Shown: positions 26,632 through 35,169 of the stretch, in pieces
Position numbering within the stretch: position 1 is the stretch's first letter
Layout of the letters: each line of letters begins with the position of its first letter
NCBI RefSeq assembly: GCF_029697505.1
Contig: NZ_JARJEF010000005.1
Location: 62,001-126,000, forward strand
Length of the DNA: 64,000 nucleotides
DNA from: Pseudophaeobacter profundi
GTDB taxonomy: Bacteria > Pseudomonadota > Alphaproteobacteria > Rhodobacterales > Rhodobacteraceae
Direction of reading: 5' to 3'
Position numbers and translations under genes: made by a program
The notes under the pieces: model-generated
What the model was told of the DNA's origin: nothing
Database searches by the model: none
The model's input: only the letters and a program-made list of their open reading frames with translations

Positions 26632-27102
26632 ATGCGTAGACTAGATTTTGCACCGCTGAACCGCGCAACCATTGGCTTTGATCAGATCGCCGATCTGATG
26701 GATCGCGCCCTGACCAATGATGTCAGCCAACCCAGCTACCCCCCCTACAACATCGAAAAAACTGACGATGACAGCTATCGGATCTCCATCGCTGTCGCCG
26801 GTTTTAGCGATGATGACCTCTCCGTTGAGGTGAAGGAAAATGCCCTGGTGGTGTCGGCCCGCAAAGGGGAAGAAGACGAAAGCCGCAGTTTTTTGCATCG
26901 CGGCATCGCCACCCGCGCCTTTGAACGTCGCTACACCCTCGCTGACCATGTGCGCGTGACCGGGGCCAGCCATGCCGATGGCATGCTGCACATTGATCTG
27001 CACCGCGAAGTGCCCGAGGCCTCTAAGCCCCGGCGTATCGAGATCAGCACGACAGGCCCCAAGCAAGCCTCGATCGAAGCCGAAGCGCAGTCTGTGAACT
27101 AA
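26632..27102 (+). CDS. Small heat shock protein, Hsp20/alpha-crystallin family
   Basis: 156 residues from ATG 26632 (the first ATG at 26605 has no RBS and adds residues outside the family). ATP-independent holdase resembling IbpA: MRRLDFAPLNRATIGFDQIADLMD at the N-terminus, alpha-crystallin domain with YNIEKTDDDSYRISIAVAGFSDDDLSVEVKENALVVSA, and FERRYTLADHVRVTGASHADGMLHIDL. Preceded by a heat-shock promoter and followed by a strong terminator. Confidence 0.96.
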   Translation: MRRLDFAPLNRATIGFDQIADLMDRALTNDVSQPSYPPYNIEKTDDDSYRISIAVAGFSDDDLSVEVKENALVVSARKGEEDESRSFLHRGIATRAFERRYTLADHVRVTGASHADGMLHIDLHREVPEASKPRRIEISTTGPKQASIEAEAQSVN

Positions 27103-27165
27103 TACCTCGCCGCGCCGAACCCCGTTCTGTTTGTTGGCTTTCTCCAGGGGCCTGAACAGACCGTG

Positions 27166-27212
27166 CATAGCCCCAGGTCAACTTTTGACCTGGGGCTATG
27201 TGTGTTTGTGCG
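27166..27212 (+). terminator. Rho-independent terminator after hsp20
   Basis: Perfect 15-bp stem (27166-27180 with 27186-27200), 5-base loop, then tgtgtttgtg. It isolates hsp20 from the TetR gene downstream. Confidence 0.85.
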
Positions 27213-27250
27213 CCCTTTTTGGGCATCCCCACCGGTAAGCTGAACAAGAA

Positions 27251-27290
27251 CTTACCAAACGGTAAGCGCCTCAACTTACCATTTGGTAAG
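27251..27290. promoter_or_regulatory. Two operator palindromes of the TetR regulator
   Basis: CTTACCAAACGGTAAG (27251-27266) and CTTACCATTTGGTAAG (27275-27290) share the arms CTTACC/GGTAAG. Centres are 24 bases apart, and the second site ends 48 bases before the TetR start, as expected for autorepression by a dimer pair. Confidence 0.75.
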
Positions 27291-27338
27291 TATCGGGCTC
27301 CATGCTAGGAACTGATTGTCCCTTCAGGAGAAACGTCC

Positions 27339-27938
27339 ATGCCTGCTGTTGCCCAAACCCGTACCCGGTTGCTACAGGTGGCCAGCATCAGGCTGGCCGA
27401 ACGGGGCTATCATGGTACCAGTCTGGCAGCAGTTGCCGAGGATGTCGGGGTCAGCAAGCAGGCCCTGCTGCACTACTTTGGTTCAAAGGCGCTGCTATAT
27501 TGCGCGGTGCTGGATCAGCTGGGCCAGGATTTGTTGCAGATGCTGTTTTCAGCCATGCAGGACGGGCAACCCGCCGAACAGCAGCTTGACAGTTTCTTTG
27601 CCGCGCTGACCGCAAGAGCGGTGCAGGATCCCTGGCTGCCGTCGCTGTTGCTGCGGGTGCTGATTGAAGAGCGGGCGGCCGGATCCGGGGACGCTGCCGA
27701 ACCGCTGCCCCTGCAGGATTTCCTTGAGCCACTGATTGCGGTGATCCAGGCAACAGAGCGCTTCAAGGCCAGCAGCTTTGCGCAGGCTCTGGCCACGGCC
27801 CTGCAGCTATTGGGCGGTGCCTGCCTGTTCCCGGCGGCGCAGGCCGGGCTGGCGCATAGGTTTGGACCGGAGGTGGTTGATCAGCTGTGTGACATTTCCC
27901 CAGTCCAAATTCAGGCTTTGCTCGCGGCCAGACTATGA
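27339..27938 (+). CDS. TetR/AcrR-family transcriptional regulator
   Basis: 199 residues; RBS caggag before the ATG. N-terminal HTH: RTRLLQVASIRLAERGYHGTSLAAVAEDVGVSKQALLHYFGSKALLYCAVL (residues 6-56). The C-terminal ligand domain is variable, with no recognisable ligand. Twin palindromes immediately upstream suggest autoregulation. No obvious partner efflux or enzyme gene is next to it (the globin downstream is 113 bases away on the same strand and could be co-regulated). Confidence 0.93.
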   Translation: MPAVAQTRTRLLQVASIRLAERGYHGTSLAAVAEDVGVSKQALLHYFGSKALLYCAVLDQLGQDLLQMLFSAMQDGQPAEQQLDSFFAALTARAVQDPWLPSLLLRVLIEERAAGSGDAAEPLPLQDFLEPLIAVIQATERFKASSFAQALATALQLLGGACLFPAAQAGLAHRFGPEVVDQLCDISPVQIQALLAARL

Positions 27939-28000
27939 GACATCCAGCACAGCTTTAAGGGGAGCGCGATCAATTTTACCACTTGTCTGAAGTGTCCAAT

Positions 28001-28025
28001 AAAGATTTAGTTGGGGTCAATCTTT
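28001..28025. promoter_or_regulatory. Dyad upstream of globin gene
   Basis: AAAGATT (28001-28007) and AATCTTT (28019-28025) form perfect arms around 11 bases, 26 bases before the globin ATG. Could be a regulator site; the half site loosely recalls NsrR AAGAT boxes. Confidence 0.35.
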
Positions 28026-28051
28026 AAGAATTGCAACTAAGAGGCCAGAGG

Positions 28052-28465
28052 ATGGATCCGAAGGACATTGAAGAGATGCAGGCGGGTTTCGCGGCGATCT
28101 ATGGGCGCAAGGCGGAATTTGCGGATCGTTTCTATGTTCATCTTTTTGCCCGGATGCCAGAGGCTGAAGCGATGTTCGTCGGGGATTTTACCAAGCAAAA
28201 AGAGATGTTTGCCTCGATGTTGACCTATTGCCTTAAAGGCGTTTCCGACCACAAGAGTCTGATTCACGCAGGCGATACCCTGGCCAAGACTCATGCACGT
28301 TTTGACCTTGGTACACGGGAAGCGGAACTGGCGATCGATGCGATGATGGCGGCCTTTGACGATGTGCTGGGGGGTGATCTTGCTCCCTCCCAACGCGAAG
28401 TCTGGCGGGCGGCAATTACCCGGATCACGGGGTTGGTTCTGGCGGATAGAAGCCTAGAACACTGA
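28052..28465 (+). CDS. Single-domain bacterial globin
   Basis: 137 residues from ATG 28052. Globin fold signatures: FYVHLFARMPEAEAMFVGDFTKQKEMFASMLTYCLKGV, then LAKTHARFDLG with the proximal His (F8), and a C-terminal REVWRAAITRITGLVLA. The length fits Vitreoscilla-type single-domain globins without the reductase. Binds O2 or NO in the cytoplasm; NO protection is possible but not shown. Before island insertion it would have been convergent with gabD, about 120 bases apart. Confidence 0.8.
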   Translation: MDPKDIEEMQAGFAAIYGRKAEFADRFYVHLFARMPEAEAMFVGDFTKQKEMFASMLTYCLKGVSDHKSLIHAGDTLAKTHARFDLGTREAELAIDAMMAAFDDVLGGDLAPSQREVWRAAITRITGLVLADRSLEH

Positions 28466-28585
28466 ATGTTTCATCTAGGGTCTATCCTGCAGCGGAAAAC
28501 CGGGCCGGGCTGTCGCTGCGGGCCCCAGAAAACCTACTGGAGCCCGCCACTTGTCTGACTTGGGTACTGCCTGTTGGCAGGTCGT

Positions 28586-28614
28586 TCACACAGCCATGCA
28601 GATGTATTTCATTT
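28586..28614. repeat. attL: left direct repeat of the island
   Basis: Bases 28595-28614 (catgcagatg...tcattt) repeat exactly at 43980-43999. Including the flank tcacac, 26 of 29 bases match (28586-28614 vs 43971-43999). On the minus strand this copy still encodes the gabD tail MKYICMAV plus stop, so it is a duplicated gene end. Confidence 0.9.
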
Positions 28615-28730
28615 TTCTCTGTAGTCTCAGCGACGAATGCGATCACAAGGAGATAACATTTAAATACATGATACTTATCGTTAAAATCTTGACAAGAGCA
28701 GTCACTTTCTACTTTGTGGGTTTGTTCGTT

Positions 28731-28765
28731 GTTCCAATAGTGGGTGTAAGTTGTCCCAATAAGGG
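28731..28765. repeat. Left integrase arm-type boxes
   Basis: CCAATA at 28734 and 28756, 22 bases apart, in contexts gttCCAATAgtggg and gtcCCAATAagggg. The second lies just before the integrase RBS, so binding could also control the integrase. Mirrored at the right end with the same spacing. Confidence 0.6.
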
Positions 28766-28774
28766 GTCTGGTAC

Positions 28775-30340
28775 ATGTCTCAGTTTGCGCCACGAAGCGG
28801 TAATGCCAACTATATAAAGCGACGTGGCAAGAGCTATTATTATCGCCGTGTCATACCGGTTAAGTTCCGTTCGTTTTTTGAAGGCAAGACGGAATGGAAT
28901 ATCAAGTTGGAAGCTGCGACGGACGCGGGTCGAAAGGCTGAGGCAGGCACTTTGGCGCACAAGCACAACAAGATGATGACAATCGAGAATTTCGATGACA
29001 TCGTAACTTCAGAGCATAATCCGGTTGATGATACTCTAAGCGTGAAGCTGGACTTCAGTCCCGAAAACCTGCCGGTCAACAAACAAGTGCCGCCATTCGA
29101 GTTTTACCGAAATGGTAAGCTCGTTAAGGCTTACAAGATTGCAGGAAGCAATGATCCTGATTTTCTGAAGCAAGCCGAGGCCGAAGGTTATTTCGCTATG
29201 ACAGGCCCTGAGTTTTGGCAGCAGACCAAATTCTCAAAGCTGCGACAGTCGTTTAAATTTGCTGAGGAACGCGATGACAAAGAACTCGCGAGGTTTCGAC
29301 TTAGGAAGGCTCAACTCAAACTTGATAAATTGGCACCACCAAAGGGTGATACGCTACGTACAATTCTTCCGAAGATGCACCAGCAGTATCAGCCACGTCA
29401 ATCAACGAAGGATGGTCATAAGCGGGCAATCGAAGAGTTCATAGCGTTGCATGGCGATCTTCCTGTGGCCAGCATTACGAAACGCCACGTATCAGAATAC
29501 TTGGAATATCTGGGTACGATTAGATTTAGAAACCGACCCTTGGCTCCAACCACAGTAAAGCAACGCCTAGACAAGCTGGTCGCTATCTTGCAGTTCGCAA
29601 CTACGGTCGATGCTGTTGATTACAATGTTGGCAAGTCCATCAAAGCCCCCAAGGATACGCGCCCCCAAGGTGACCAGACTTATAAGCCCTTCTCAAAGCC
29701 AGAGGTGCGAAAGTTGATTGATTTGGCGACGAATGCTTGGACCACGCGACGCTACCAGTCCCATCGAACCCAGATGTCACGCATGACAGACTCGATCACT
29801 GCGTTACATATGCTTGTCTGGACGGGGGCTAGACCAGAGGAGGTATGTCAGCTTCGGCTTGATGATGTGGATTTGGATCGTATGGGCATTATGATCACTA
29901 ACGAGACTGATGAGCTTGAGGCATCTGATCGGAAACTAAAAAATGAAGAATCTGTACGCGGCGTACCGATCCACAATACCTTACTTCCAAGATTGTCCGA
30001 ACACATGGAGCAAGTGCTCCAAGTCAGCAATTCAGGATTGTTGTTCCCATCGTTCGAACCAATGTCAGAAAAGGGCCGCTACGCCACCCCTATTGGGGCC
30101 GATTGGAGCAAACATTTCCGCGCTCAAATAACGGCTGATCCGCAAAAAGTGCTCTACAGTTTGCGGCATAGTTGGGCAGGGGAATCTGTCAGGGTTGGGA
30201 TGTCGGAAACAATGCGCAATGCGATCATGGGTCATAAGTCCGACTCGAAGTCATCTTCTGCCAAACGCTATAGGTTTCACTTTGAAGACTTGGACAACCA
30301 GTTGGAGTGGGTCAATAAAATGGATTGTATTGGTGGATAA
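28775..30340 (+). CDS. Tyrosine site-specific integrase
   Basis: 521 residues. N-terminal DUF6538-like arm/DNA-binding segment (NYIKRRGKSYYYRRVIPVKFR), a SAM-like core-binding region around KRHVSEYLEYLGTIRFR, and a catalytic domain with Arg in WTGARPEEVCQLRLDDVD, HxxR-type YSLRHSWAGESVRVG, a GHKS His and the C-terminal nucleophile in SSSAKRYRF. It is the first gene inside attL and reads inward, the standard arrangement, so it very probably catalyses insertion at gabD. Large for the family because of a long N-terminal part. Confidence 0.93.
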   Translation: MSQFAPRSGNANYIKRRGKSYYYRRVIPVKFRSFFEGKTEWNIKLEAATDAGRKAEAGTLAHKHNKMMTIENFDDIVTSEHNPVDDTLSVKLDFSPENLPVNKQVPPFEFYRNGKLVKAYKIAGSNDPDFLKQAEAEGYFAMTGPEFWQQTKFSKLRQSFKFAEERDDKELARFRLRKAQLKLDKLAPPKGDTLRTILPKMHQQYQPRQSTKDGHKRAIEEFIALHGDLPVASITKRHVSEYLEYLGTIRFRNRPLAPTTVKQRLDKLVAILQFATTVDAVDYNVGKSIKAPKDTRPQGDQTYKPFSKPEVRKLIDLATNAWTTRRYQSHRTQMSRMTDSITALHMLVWTGARPEEVCQLRLDDVDLDRMGIMITNETDELEASDRKLKNEESVRGVPIHNTLLPRLSEHMEQVLQVSNSGLLFPSFEPMSEKGRYATPIGADWSKHFRAQITADPQKVLYSLRHSWAGESVRVGMSETMRNAIMGHKSDSKSSSAKRYRFHFEDLDNQLEWVNKMDCIGG

Positions 30341-30572
30341 GCCTACTGTCTGAATACGGGGGGTGTTCGATACGGCTGTGGATGTAGCATTCTTGCAGCA
30401 AACACAGGCTCATGTCGCAGAACTGGCCTGTGCTGTAATCAACTCGGTTACACATATGGGTTGGCAGTTTCCTGGTGGTGCTGGGACGGGAACACCAATT
30501 TGGTCAAAACCCTAAGATCAAACTCACGCTGGTGGTGCCGCAAAGAGCTACCAGCCACGTCCGTCAATGCGG

Positions 30573-31520
30573 TTAGTCGCTGACATCCACGAGATCGATA
30601 ACCGTGAATGAGACGCTGATGGTGCCATCTGGCTTGCGAAGTGTTCCCTTTTCGATGGTAGCTCGGAACGTATCTCCCAGCGTGATACCATCGCGGCCTT
30701 CGATACGTTCGAGATAATCCTGACTGATCTGATGACTGAACTTGCCAGACATGATGGTTTCTTCACCACGTTTTCGGAAATCAAATGTCCGCTTGATTGG
30801 TGACAGCCCGACCAAGGTGCCTGTCCAAACTTCTTTTGCAATGTTGACGTTGCTATCCGAAATTCGCTTGTAAGCACGATTCACTGCGGCTCTATCGAAT
30901 GAATACGCCTTGTCGGGGAAGTTTGCCTTCAACGTTGCTTCATTCTTTTCAAGGTGACGGAAAAACTTGGCAAGTTCGTTGAAAACACGCGGGTTGATGT
31001 CGTCCACATCTACAAGAAATTCATCATCATCAACCTGCGCAAACTCTTCGAACAGGTCCGCAGCTTCTTCCATCGCCTCACGCAACGGGGTCTTCATGAC
31101 GCTTGCCTGTCGGGCTTCCTTTTCTTCAAGAACAAACCCGAACGAACCCGTCGCCAAGCCGCGCAGGTTCAGTTGCGCCATGTCAGAACCTTTTATCTTA
31201 CCCTTGCTGCTTAGCTGACCCTTCATGCTTGCAGCATACAGGCGTGTTACAATGCCCTGAAAGTGCAGCAAAGCTTGTGCAGCAAAGCCAGCGTCAATGG
31301 CAGATGTTCCGATCACGGGTCGCCCATCGAATAGGACAGAAACCTCTGCGATCTGAGCGTCTTGGCGCTCAGCTTCATCGAGTTCATCAGAAATGATATC
31401 GAAGCGTGACTGATAATTCATCATGGCCACAATGTCAGATGAACCTGACGCTTCGGAAATTCTTGCCTGAAGCTCGGACTTTTGGCGGCGAAGATCAGCG
31501 ATTTCTTGAAGACTAGACAT
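30573..31520 (-). CDS. Coiled-coil partner protein of the nucleotidyltransferase-like gene
   Basis: 315 residues, no family I know. Residues 1-60 are strongly coiled-coil (SLQEIADLRRQKSELQARISEA, DIISDELDEAERQDAQ). The middle (LFEEFAQVDDDEFLVDVDDINPRVF) is very acidic. The C-terminal 60 residues look like a beta-rich domain (LGDTFRATIEKGTLRKPDGTISVSFTVIDLVDVSD). It overlaps the upstream gene by eight bases, a strong sign the two work together. Cytoplasmic, no signal or membrane helix. Confidence 0.75.
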   Translation of the reverse strand: MSSLQEIADLRRQKSELQARISEASGSSDIVAMMNYQSRFDIISDELDEAERQDAQIAEVSVLFDGRPVIGTSAIDAGFAAQALLHFQGIVTRLYAASMKGQLSSKGKIKGSDMAQLNLRGLATGSFGFVLEEKEARQASVMKTPLREAMEEAADLFEEFAQVDDDEFLVDVDDINPRVFNELAKFFRHLEKNEATLKANFPDKAYSFDRAAVNRAYKRISDSNVNIAKEVWTGTLVGLSPIKRTFDFRKRGEETIMSGKFSHQISQDYLERIEGRDGITLGDTFRATIEKGTLRKPDGTISVSFTVIDLVDVSD

Positions 31521-32103
31521 TGAACTTACCTCCTATCGCATTGGTCACAGCAACAAACTCCATTGGGTCGTTCGCTAGTGGTATGCTCACAATACCTTTC
31601 TTTTCGGTTGACCCTCTGATGTCGGTGAACAAGCCACCCCAATACATCGTCGCGCTGACGAGTGATGTGGCATCAGCGTCCAGATCAATCGAAAATGTGT
31701 CGCAACTGTATACTGGTTTCATGTTCTTGGTTTCGAAAAAGTTCCAATGCAGGGCGGTCTGGTATGCTGCGGCCCAAGATGCGTCACTGCCTTGGTATTT
31801 TATGGGGCGGTTGAACAACGTAACAACATCAATGTCACTGGGTGGCCTCCTTCTAGTGGCCTCCACGTCCTCAACAAAGCTACCGTCCACCCATTGATGG
31901 CCCGACACAAAGCCACCATTGAAAAGATGTTTGCGGTAGGCGTTCAGGCCCAAGATGAGTTTTGCCCGATGGGGGGATGTGCAAAATCTTTCCACCAACT
32001 GAAACATATCGGTCTGATAAGGGGACCGTTTGGCCGGGTCGGTCGGGCTTGCATCAATAAATGGTGGTAACGCGCCTGACGCGGCGAATGGTGGAATAAT
32101 CAT
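31513..32103 (-). CDS. DUF6932-like nucleotidyltransferase-fold protein
   Basis: 196 residues from ATG 32103 (RBS ggaag). The motif HQWVDGSF near residue 73 followed by a 14-residue loop and SDIDVVTLF gives the GS-x14-D-x-D nucleotidyltransferase signature (Asp 90 and 92). A third acidic group (IDLD, near 140-142) can complete the metal site. Small NTases of this shape transfer a nucleotide to a protein or RNA in toxin-antitoxin and defence modules. Overlaps the coiled-coil partner by eight bases. Substrate unknown. Family name is from memory of the motif layout. Confidence 0.65.
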   Translation of the reverse strand: MIIPPFAASGALPPFIDASPTDPAKRSPYQTDMFQLVERFCTSPHRAKLILGLNAYRKHLFNGGFVSGHQWVDGSFVEDVEATRRRPPSDIDVVTLFNRPIKYQGSDASWAAAYQTALHWNFFETKNMKPVYSCDTFSIDLDADATSLVSATMYWGGLFTDIRGSTEKKGIVSIPLANDPMEFVAVTNAIGGKFNV

Positions 32104-32250
32104 ACACAACTTCCAGACAAGTTTGTTTCACCATGCCTGCGAATGCCAGAGTTGTCCAACCCTCTACGGGTCTGCTCAGAAACAGCCTATCCACAGGTCA
32201 ATAAACGAAGAACGGGATTTGATTAACTGGATGTCTTTCGGCCATGATCA

Positions 32251-32883
32251 TCAAAGCCCCCATCGTTCCATTGCCGCCGCCGCCGCCGCAGGCTCATCAC
32301 GAATGCGGATCAGCGTTTGGCGTGACAATCCAGTTTGCTTTGATACAACGCTAGGCCCGTTCCCAAGCCCCAGCAGACTCGTAGCCAAGTCGAATGTCGC
32401 GCGATCATACGATGGTTTGCGCCCACGAAACCGATCCCCCTTTTTCTTTGCAAGCTCGATGCCAGCCTGCTGTGCCACCCTTGTTGCCTCAGCCTGCGCC
32501 TGCGCAGTGGCAGCAAGGAACGCGATCATGGCATCTCTTACGGCTTGCTGCACTGGGTCCGTTGTAGAACCATCAAAGGTCATGTCGTTGATAACTGTTC
32601 TGATGATGACGCCTTGCCGAATGAAATGTCTGACTGCATCAGTCACATCATCATAATTACGCCCCAGTCGATCCAACCATCGCAGTACAAGCGTGTCACC
32701 TGAACGCAGTTTGTCATAAAGCCTGCGTCCTTCAGCGCGATCACGCAGTCTGTGCTTCACACCAGACACACCGTGGTCAGCTACGACTTCGTCAATTATG
32801 AACCCCGCTGCTTCTGCTTGAGTGACTTGGTGTTCCAACGTCTGATCTCGCGTCGAGACACGTGCATAAAATATGGTTGTCAA
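32251..32883 (-). CDS. Serine recombinase (resolvase/invertase family)
   Basis: 210 residues, TTG start with ggaga RBS. N-terminal catalytic domain: YARVSTRDQTLEHQ with the nucleophile Ser, GDTLVLRWLDRLGRNYDDV, and the long E-helix region. C-terminal Hin-type HTH: GPSVVSKQTGLSRQTLIRI. Full-length and apparently intact. Upstream it faces a cluster of TGTCCG boxes that may be its resolution site or operators. Role in the island: resolving co-integrates or inverting a segment (not shown). Confidence 0.92.
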   Translation of the reverse strand: MTTIFYARVSTRDQTLEHQVTQAEAAGFIIDEVVADHGVSGVKHRLRDRAEGRRLYDKLRSGDTLVLRWLDRLGRNYDDVTDAVRHFIRQGVIIRTVINDMTFDGSTTDPVQQAVRDAMIAFLAATAQAQAEATRVAQQAGIELAKKKGDRFRGRKPSYDRATFDLATSLLGLGNGPSVVSKQTGLSRQTLIRIRDEPAAAAAAMERWGL

Positions 32884-32910
32884 AATCTCTCCAGTAAGTC
32901 CGTTAACATG

Positions 32911-33123
32911 GTGTCCGTATATAGGGGTGTCCGTATGGTGGAGTCAAGTCTTGCGGACATCGTTACGGTTGGCTTCGGTCGTTACGTATAGGTATACTTG
33001 TACGGACATGACCGATTAGAGTGTCCGAGATTATGCGGCTAGTGAATTGGGTTGTTGAATAGCCAATTCGAACACCACGCGGTCGATCACATCGGTCCGA
33101 CTTGGGTATACACTATTCGGACA
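32911..33123. repeat. Cluster of TGTCCG boxes upstream of the serine recombinase
   Basis: GTGTCCGTAT occurs at 32911-32920 and 32927-32936. The core TGTCCG, or its complement CGGACA, recurs near 32954, 33003, 33022 and 33118, both orientations. Position right before the recombinase start suggests a res site or operator array. Confidence 0.5.
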
Positions 33124-33151
33124 CGTTACCATCGGGGTGCCGATATTGCAG

Positions 33152-33556
33152 TCAGCAGTTCCGTCGAGATGTAACTGGAAGCTCTTCACCAAAATACATG
33201 CTCAGGAATTTCACCATGTTGAACGGCTTTGGATTTGGCCGACGCAGCCCTGTATCGTCGAACAATGCCTTTTCAGCGTGTTGGTATACGTCAATGTGTT
33301 GCTTGAGCCTATTAGCCACACCAGGGCTACCAGTGTAGATTTCGTACGCTGCAACCAGATATGGTTCCAACAGTTCTTCAAACTTATCGTCAGCCAGCTT
33401 TGCGGCGCGTCGGTCAAACGTTTCCGCTTCATTGAACGGTGTTAATCCAGAAGCATCGCGCGTCTTGTTCTCACGAGATATCTCCTCCCGTAGTTTTTGA
33501 CGTTCGGCTTTGGTGGGTTCGATGTCTGTGATTATTGGCTGATGTTTGCGTGGCAT
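33152..33556 (-). CDS. Island hypothetical protein
   Basis: 134 residues from ATG 33556 (ggagac RBS 7 bases before). Lys/Glu-rich helical protein: PTKAERQKLREEISRENKT, then ETFDRRAAKLADDKFEELLEPYLVAAYEIYTG and a C-terminal NPKPFNMVKFLSMYFGEELP. No known family. Lies 230 bases after the Rep-like gene on the same strand. Confidence 0.65.
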   Translation of the reverse strand: MPRKHQPIITDIEPTKAERQKLREEISRENKTRDASGLTPFNEAETFDRRAAKLADDKFEELLEPYLVAAYEIYTGSPGVANRLKQHIDVYQHAEKALFDDTGLRRPNPKPFNMVKFLSMYFGEELPVTSRRNC

Positions 33557-33786
33557 CGCTGTCTCCAAGTTGATGTTAGTTCAACTGTATTTATGAATGC
33601 AGCGCAAAAGAACCGATGTTAGGCCAACAAGTGCAGGTCTGGATTATGTAACACACACGCTCTCCGTTCGCTGCATTTACTTACAGCGTGTTTTGGCGTT
33701 GATGCTCAATTAACCTGCGTTTTTAGCGGGGAGATGAGATATTTTATTCCAATTTTGAGCAAGTCTAGAAAGGTCTTCTCTAGTCG

Positions 33787-35007
33787 CTAGTCTGGTGGTT
33801 CTAACAGGGCCAACTTTGAGTCTGACGCACTCATGAAGCCAACGAAATCAATTACTTCAAAGAAATTCAACCTTACCCAGTTACAATGTAAGAGCAAGAC
33901 TGCACTGAACTTGTCCATGAACTGAGCGCGGTAATTTGGCAGGGATTTGATACCAGCCAAGATATCTATACCGTTGGACATCCACTGATGAATGAACTTC
34001 TCAGCATAACTCAACTTTGACCAGTTCTTCTTGATCCATTGCAATCGGTTTTCTCGCTCGAGGTATTTCACACGATCTTGGTCGATGACTATACCGCTGA
34101 CTGAGATAGATTTTCCAAAAGCGAAATTCCGGTTTCTTCTGTCCCAAGTGCTATCGATCTGGACGAATTCTAAAGCAGCGTCAGCAGATTGATCTCCGAA
34201 GGGCAATTCAACTTTCTCCATGCACATGTATTCTAGATACCCCTGAGCGCCACCTACCATGGTGCCGCACTCCAACACAGTATGATCTCTGGTGCGACGT
34301 GCACAAACCCTATTGCTGCCAGGAAACTCTTTGGCAAAGAGGTTCCGTAGCTCTACTCGCGTCATCCACGGATCGAACAGCAAAAAATGGATATGGAGCA
34401 TCACGTGCCGAGTGTGAGGTAATGCAGCGTTGGAAACGCCAAAGGGGAGATCGATATCTGGAAACTCCGATGGCAGATCATCAGCATATTTTGATACAAT
34501 ATCAAATTTTCCTCGTGCAATGGCTCCATGGGACAATTTGTTTAACACTTTCCGTAGCTTCAAATGATACCGCTCTTTGGTTTCCTTGAGATCACCGTCG
34601 AAAGAGACAAGGCATAGATTAACCGTGAAGCTATGTAGCATCGCTATAGGCAAGCCCTCAAACGGGCCCATCATACGTTGCCCGCCGCGTACACGATATT
34701 CTTTAGATTTTGCACTGGTGGTTGTTGCTTGGGCTTTGCCCAGTGGTTTCAACTGTTTGGTTTTCTTTCTGACTGCTTTGGATTGTTTTGCGTTAGAGCA
34801 AGTGGGGCAGTGCTTTGAGTTGCATCTATAGGCTGGTTTGCATCGGCCAACTCGGTTTAGGATCGGCTGAATCCACCGCGCATTTTCAGGTGTAAGCGCC
34901 TGCTGTAAGTGTTCAAGAATGGCAACCTTTTGTTGGTATACCGTGCCACTATGAATACTTTCACTCCGGCGTCTTTTCTGAAGTGTCTTCTTTGATAATC
35001 TCGACAT
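33787..35007 (-). CDS. HUH-type rolling-circle replication initiator-like protein
   Basis: 406 residues from ATG 35007 (aaaggaa RBS). Cysteine cluster C56, C62, C67, C70 (RCKPAYRCNSKHCPTC), as in RCR Rep proteins; motif 2 HVMLHIHFLLF gives the metal-binding His205-x-His207; motif 3 GYLEYMCMEK gives Tyr257/Tyr260 and a Lys. These are the three landmarks of HUH nickases. May start rolling-circle replication of the excised island. No helicase domain follows. Divergent from a small RHH gene, like Rep/CopG pairs on RCR plasmids. Confidence 0.75.
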   Translation of the reverse strand: MSRLSKKTLQKRRRSESIHSGTVYQQKVAILEHLQQALTPENARWIQPILNRVGRCKPAYRCNSKHCPTCSNAKQSKAVRKKTKQLKPLGKAQATTTSAKSKEYRVRGGQRMMGPFEGLPIAMLHSFTVNLCLVSFDGDLKETKERYHLKLRKVLNKLSHGAIARGKFDIVSKYADDLPSEFPDIDLPFGVSNAALPHTRHVMLHIHFLLFDPWMTRVELRNLFAKEFPGSNRVCARRTRDHTVLECGTMVGGAQGYLEYMCMEKVELPFGDQSADAALEFVQIDSTWDRRNRNFAFGKSISVSGIVIDQDRVKYLERENRLQWIKKNWSKLSYAEKFIHQWMSNGIDILAGIKSLPNYRAQFMDKFSAVLLLHCNWVRLNFFEVIDFVGFMSASDSKLALLEPPD

Positions 35008-35031
35008 TATTTGTTCCTTTCGGACCAACAA

Positions 35032-35169
35032 AATGAGGCCCGTAAAGGTATCTAGGTAAATCGCCCGCCGAAATGCTCACGTTAAGCAAAATAAATACGG
35101 TCCAGAATGACTGTGCCCATCGGGATGACCCCTGGTGCTAAATACAGTTAGACAATCGGAGGACGCGAG
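35032..35169. promoter_or_regulatory. Divergent control region between rep-like and RHH genes
   Basis: 138 bases between divergent starts. AT-rich at the centre; would hold both promoters and, if the Rep model is right, regulator sites. No clean palindrome was found. Confidence 0.35.

Larger units (their letters stand above)
28466..28774. other. Left island junction region
   Basis: About 130 bases of core-chromosome sequence after the globin stop, then the left attachment repeat (28586-28614), an AT-rich 110-base stretch, two CCAATA boxes and the integrase start. No gene is evident. Confidence 0.7.

Noticed and set aside
28547-28558. CCACTTGTCTGA also found at 27979
   Set aside because: Only 12 bases, on the core side of attL, with no partner at the right end; probably chance.
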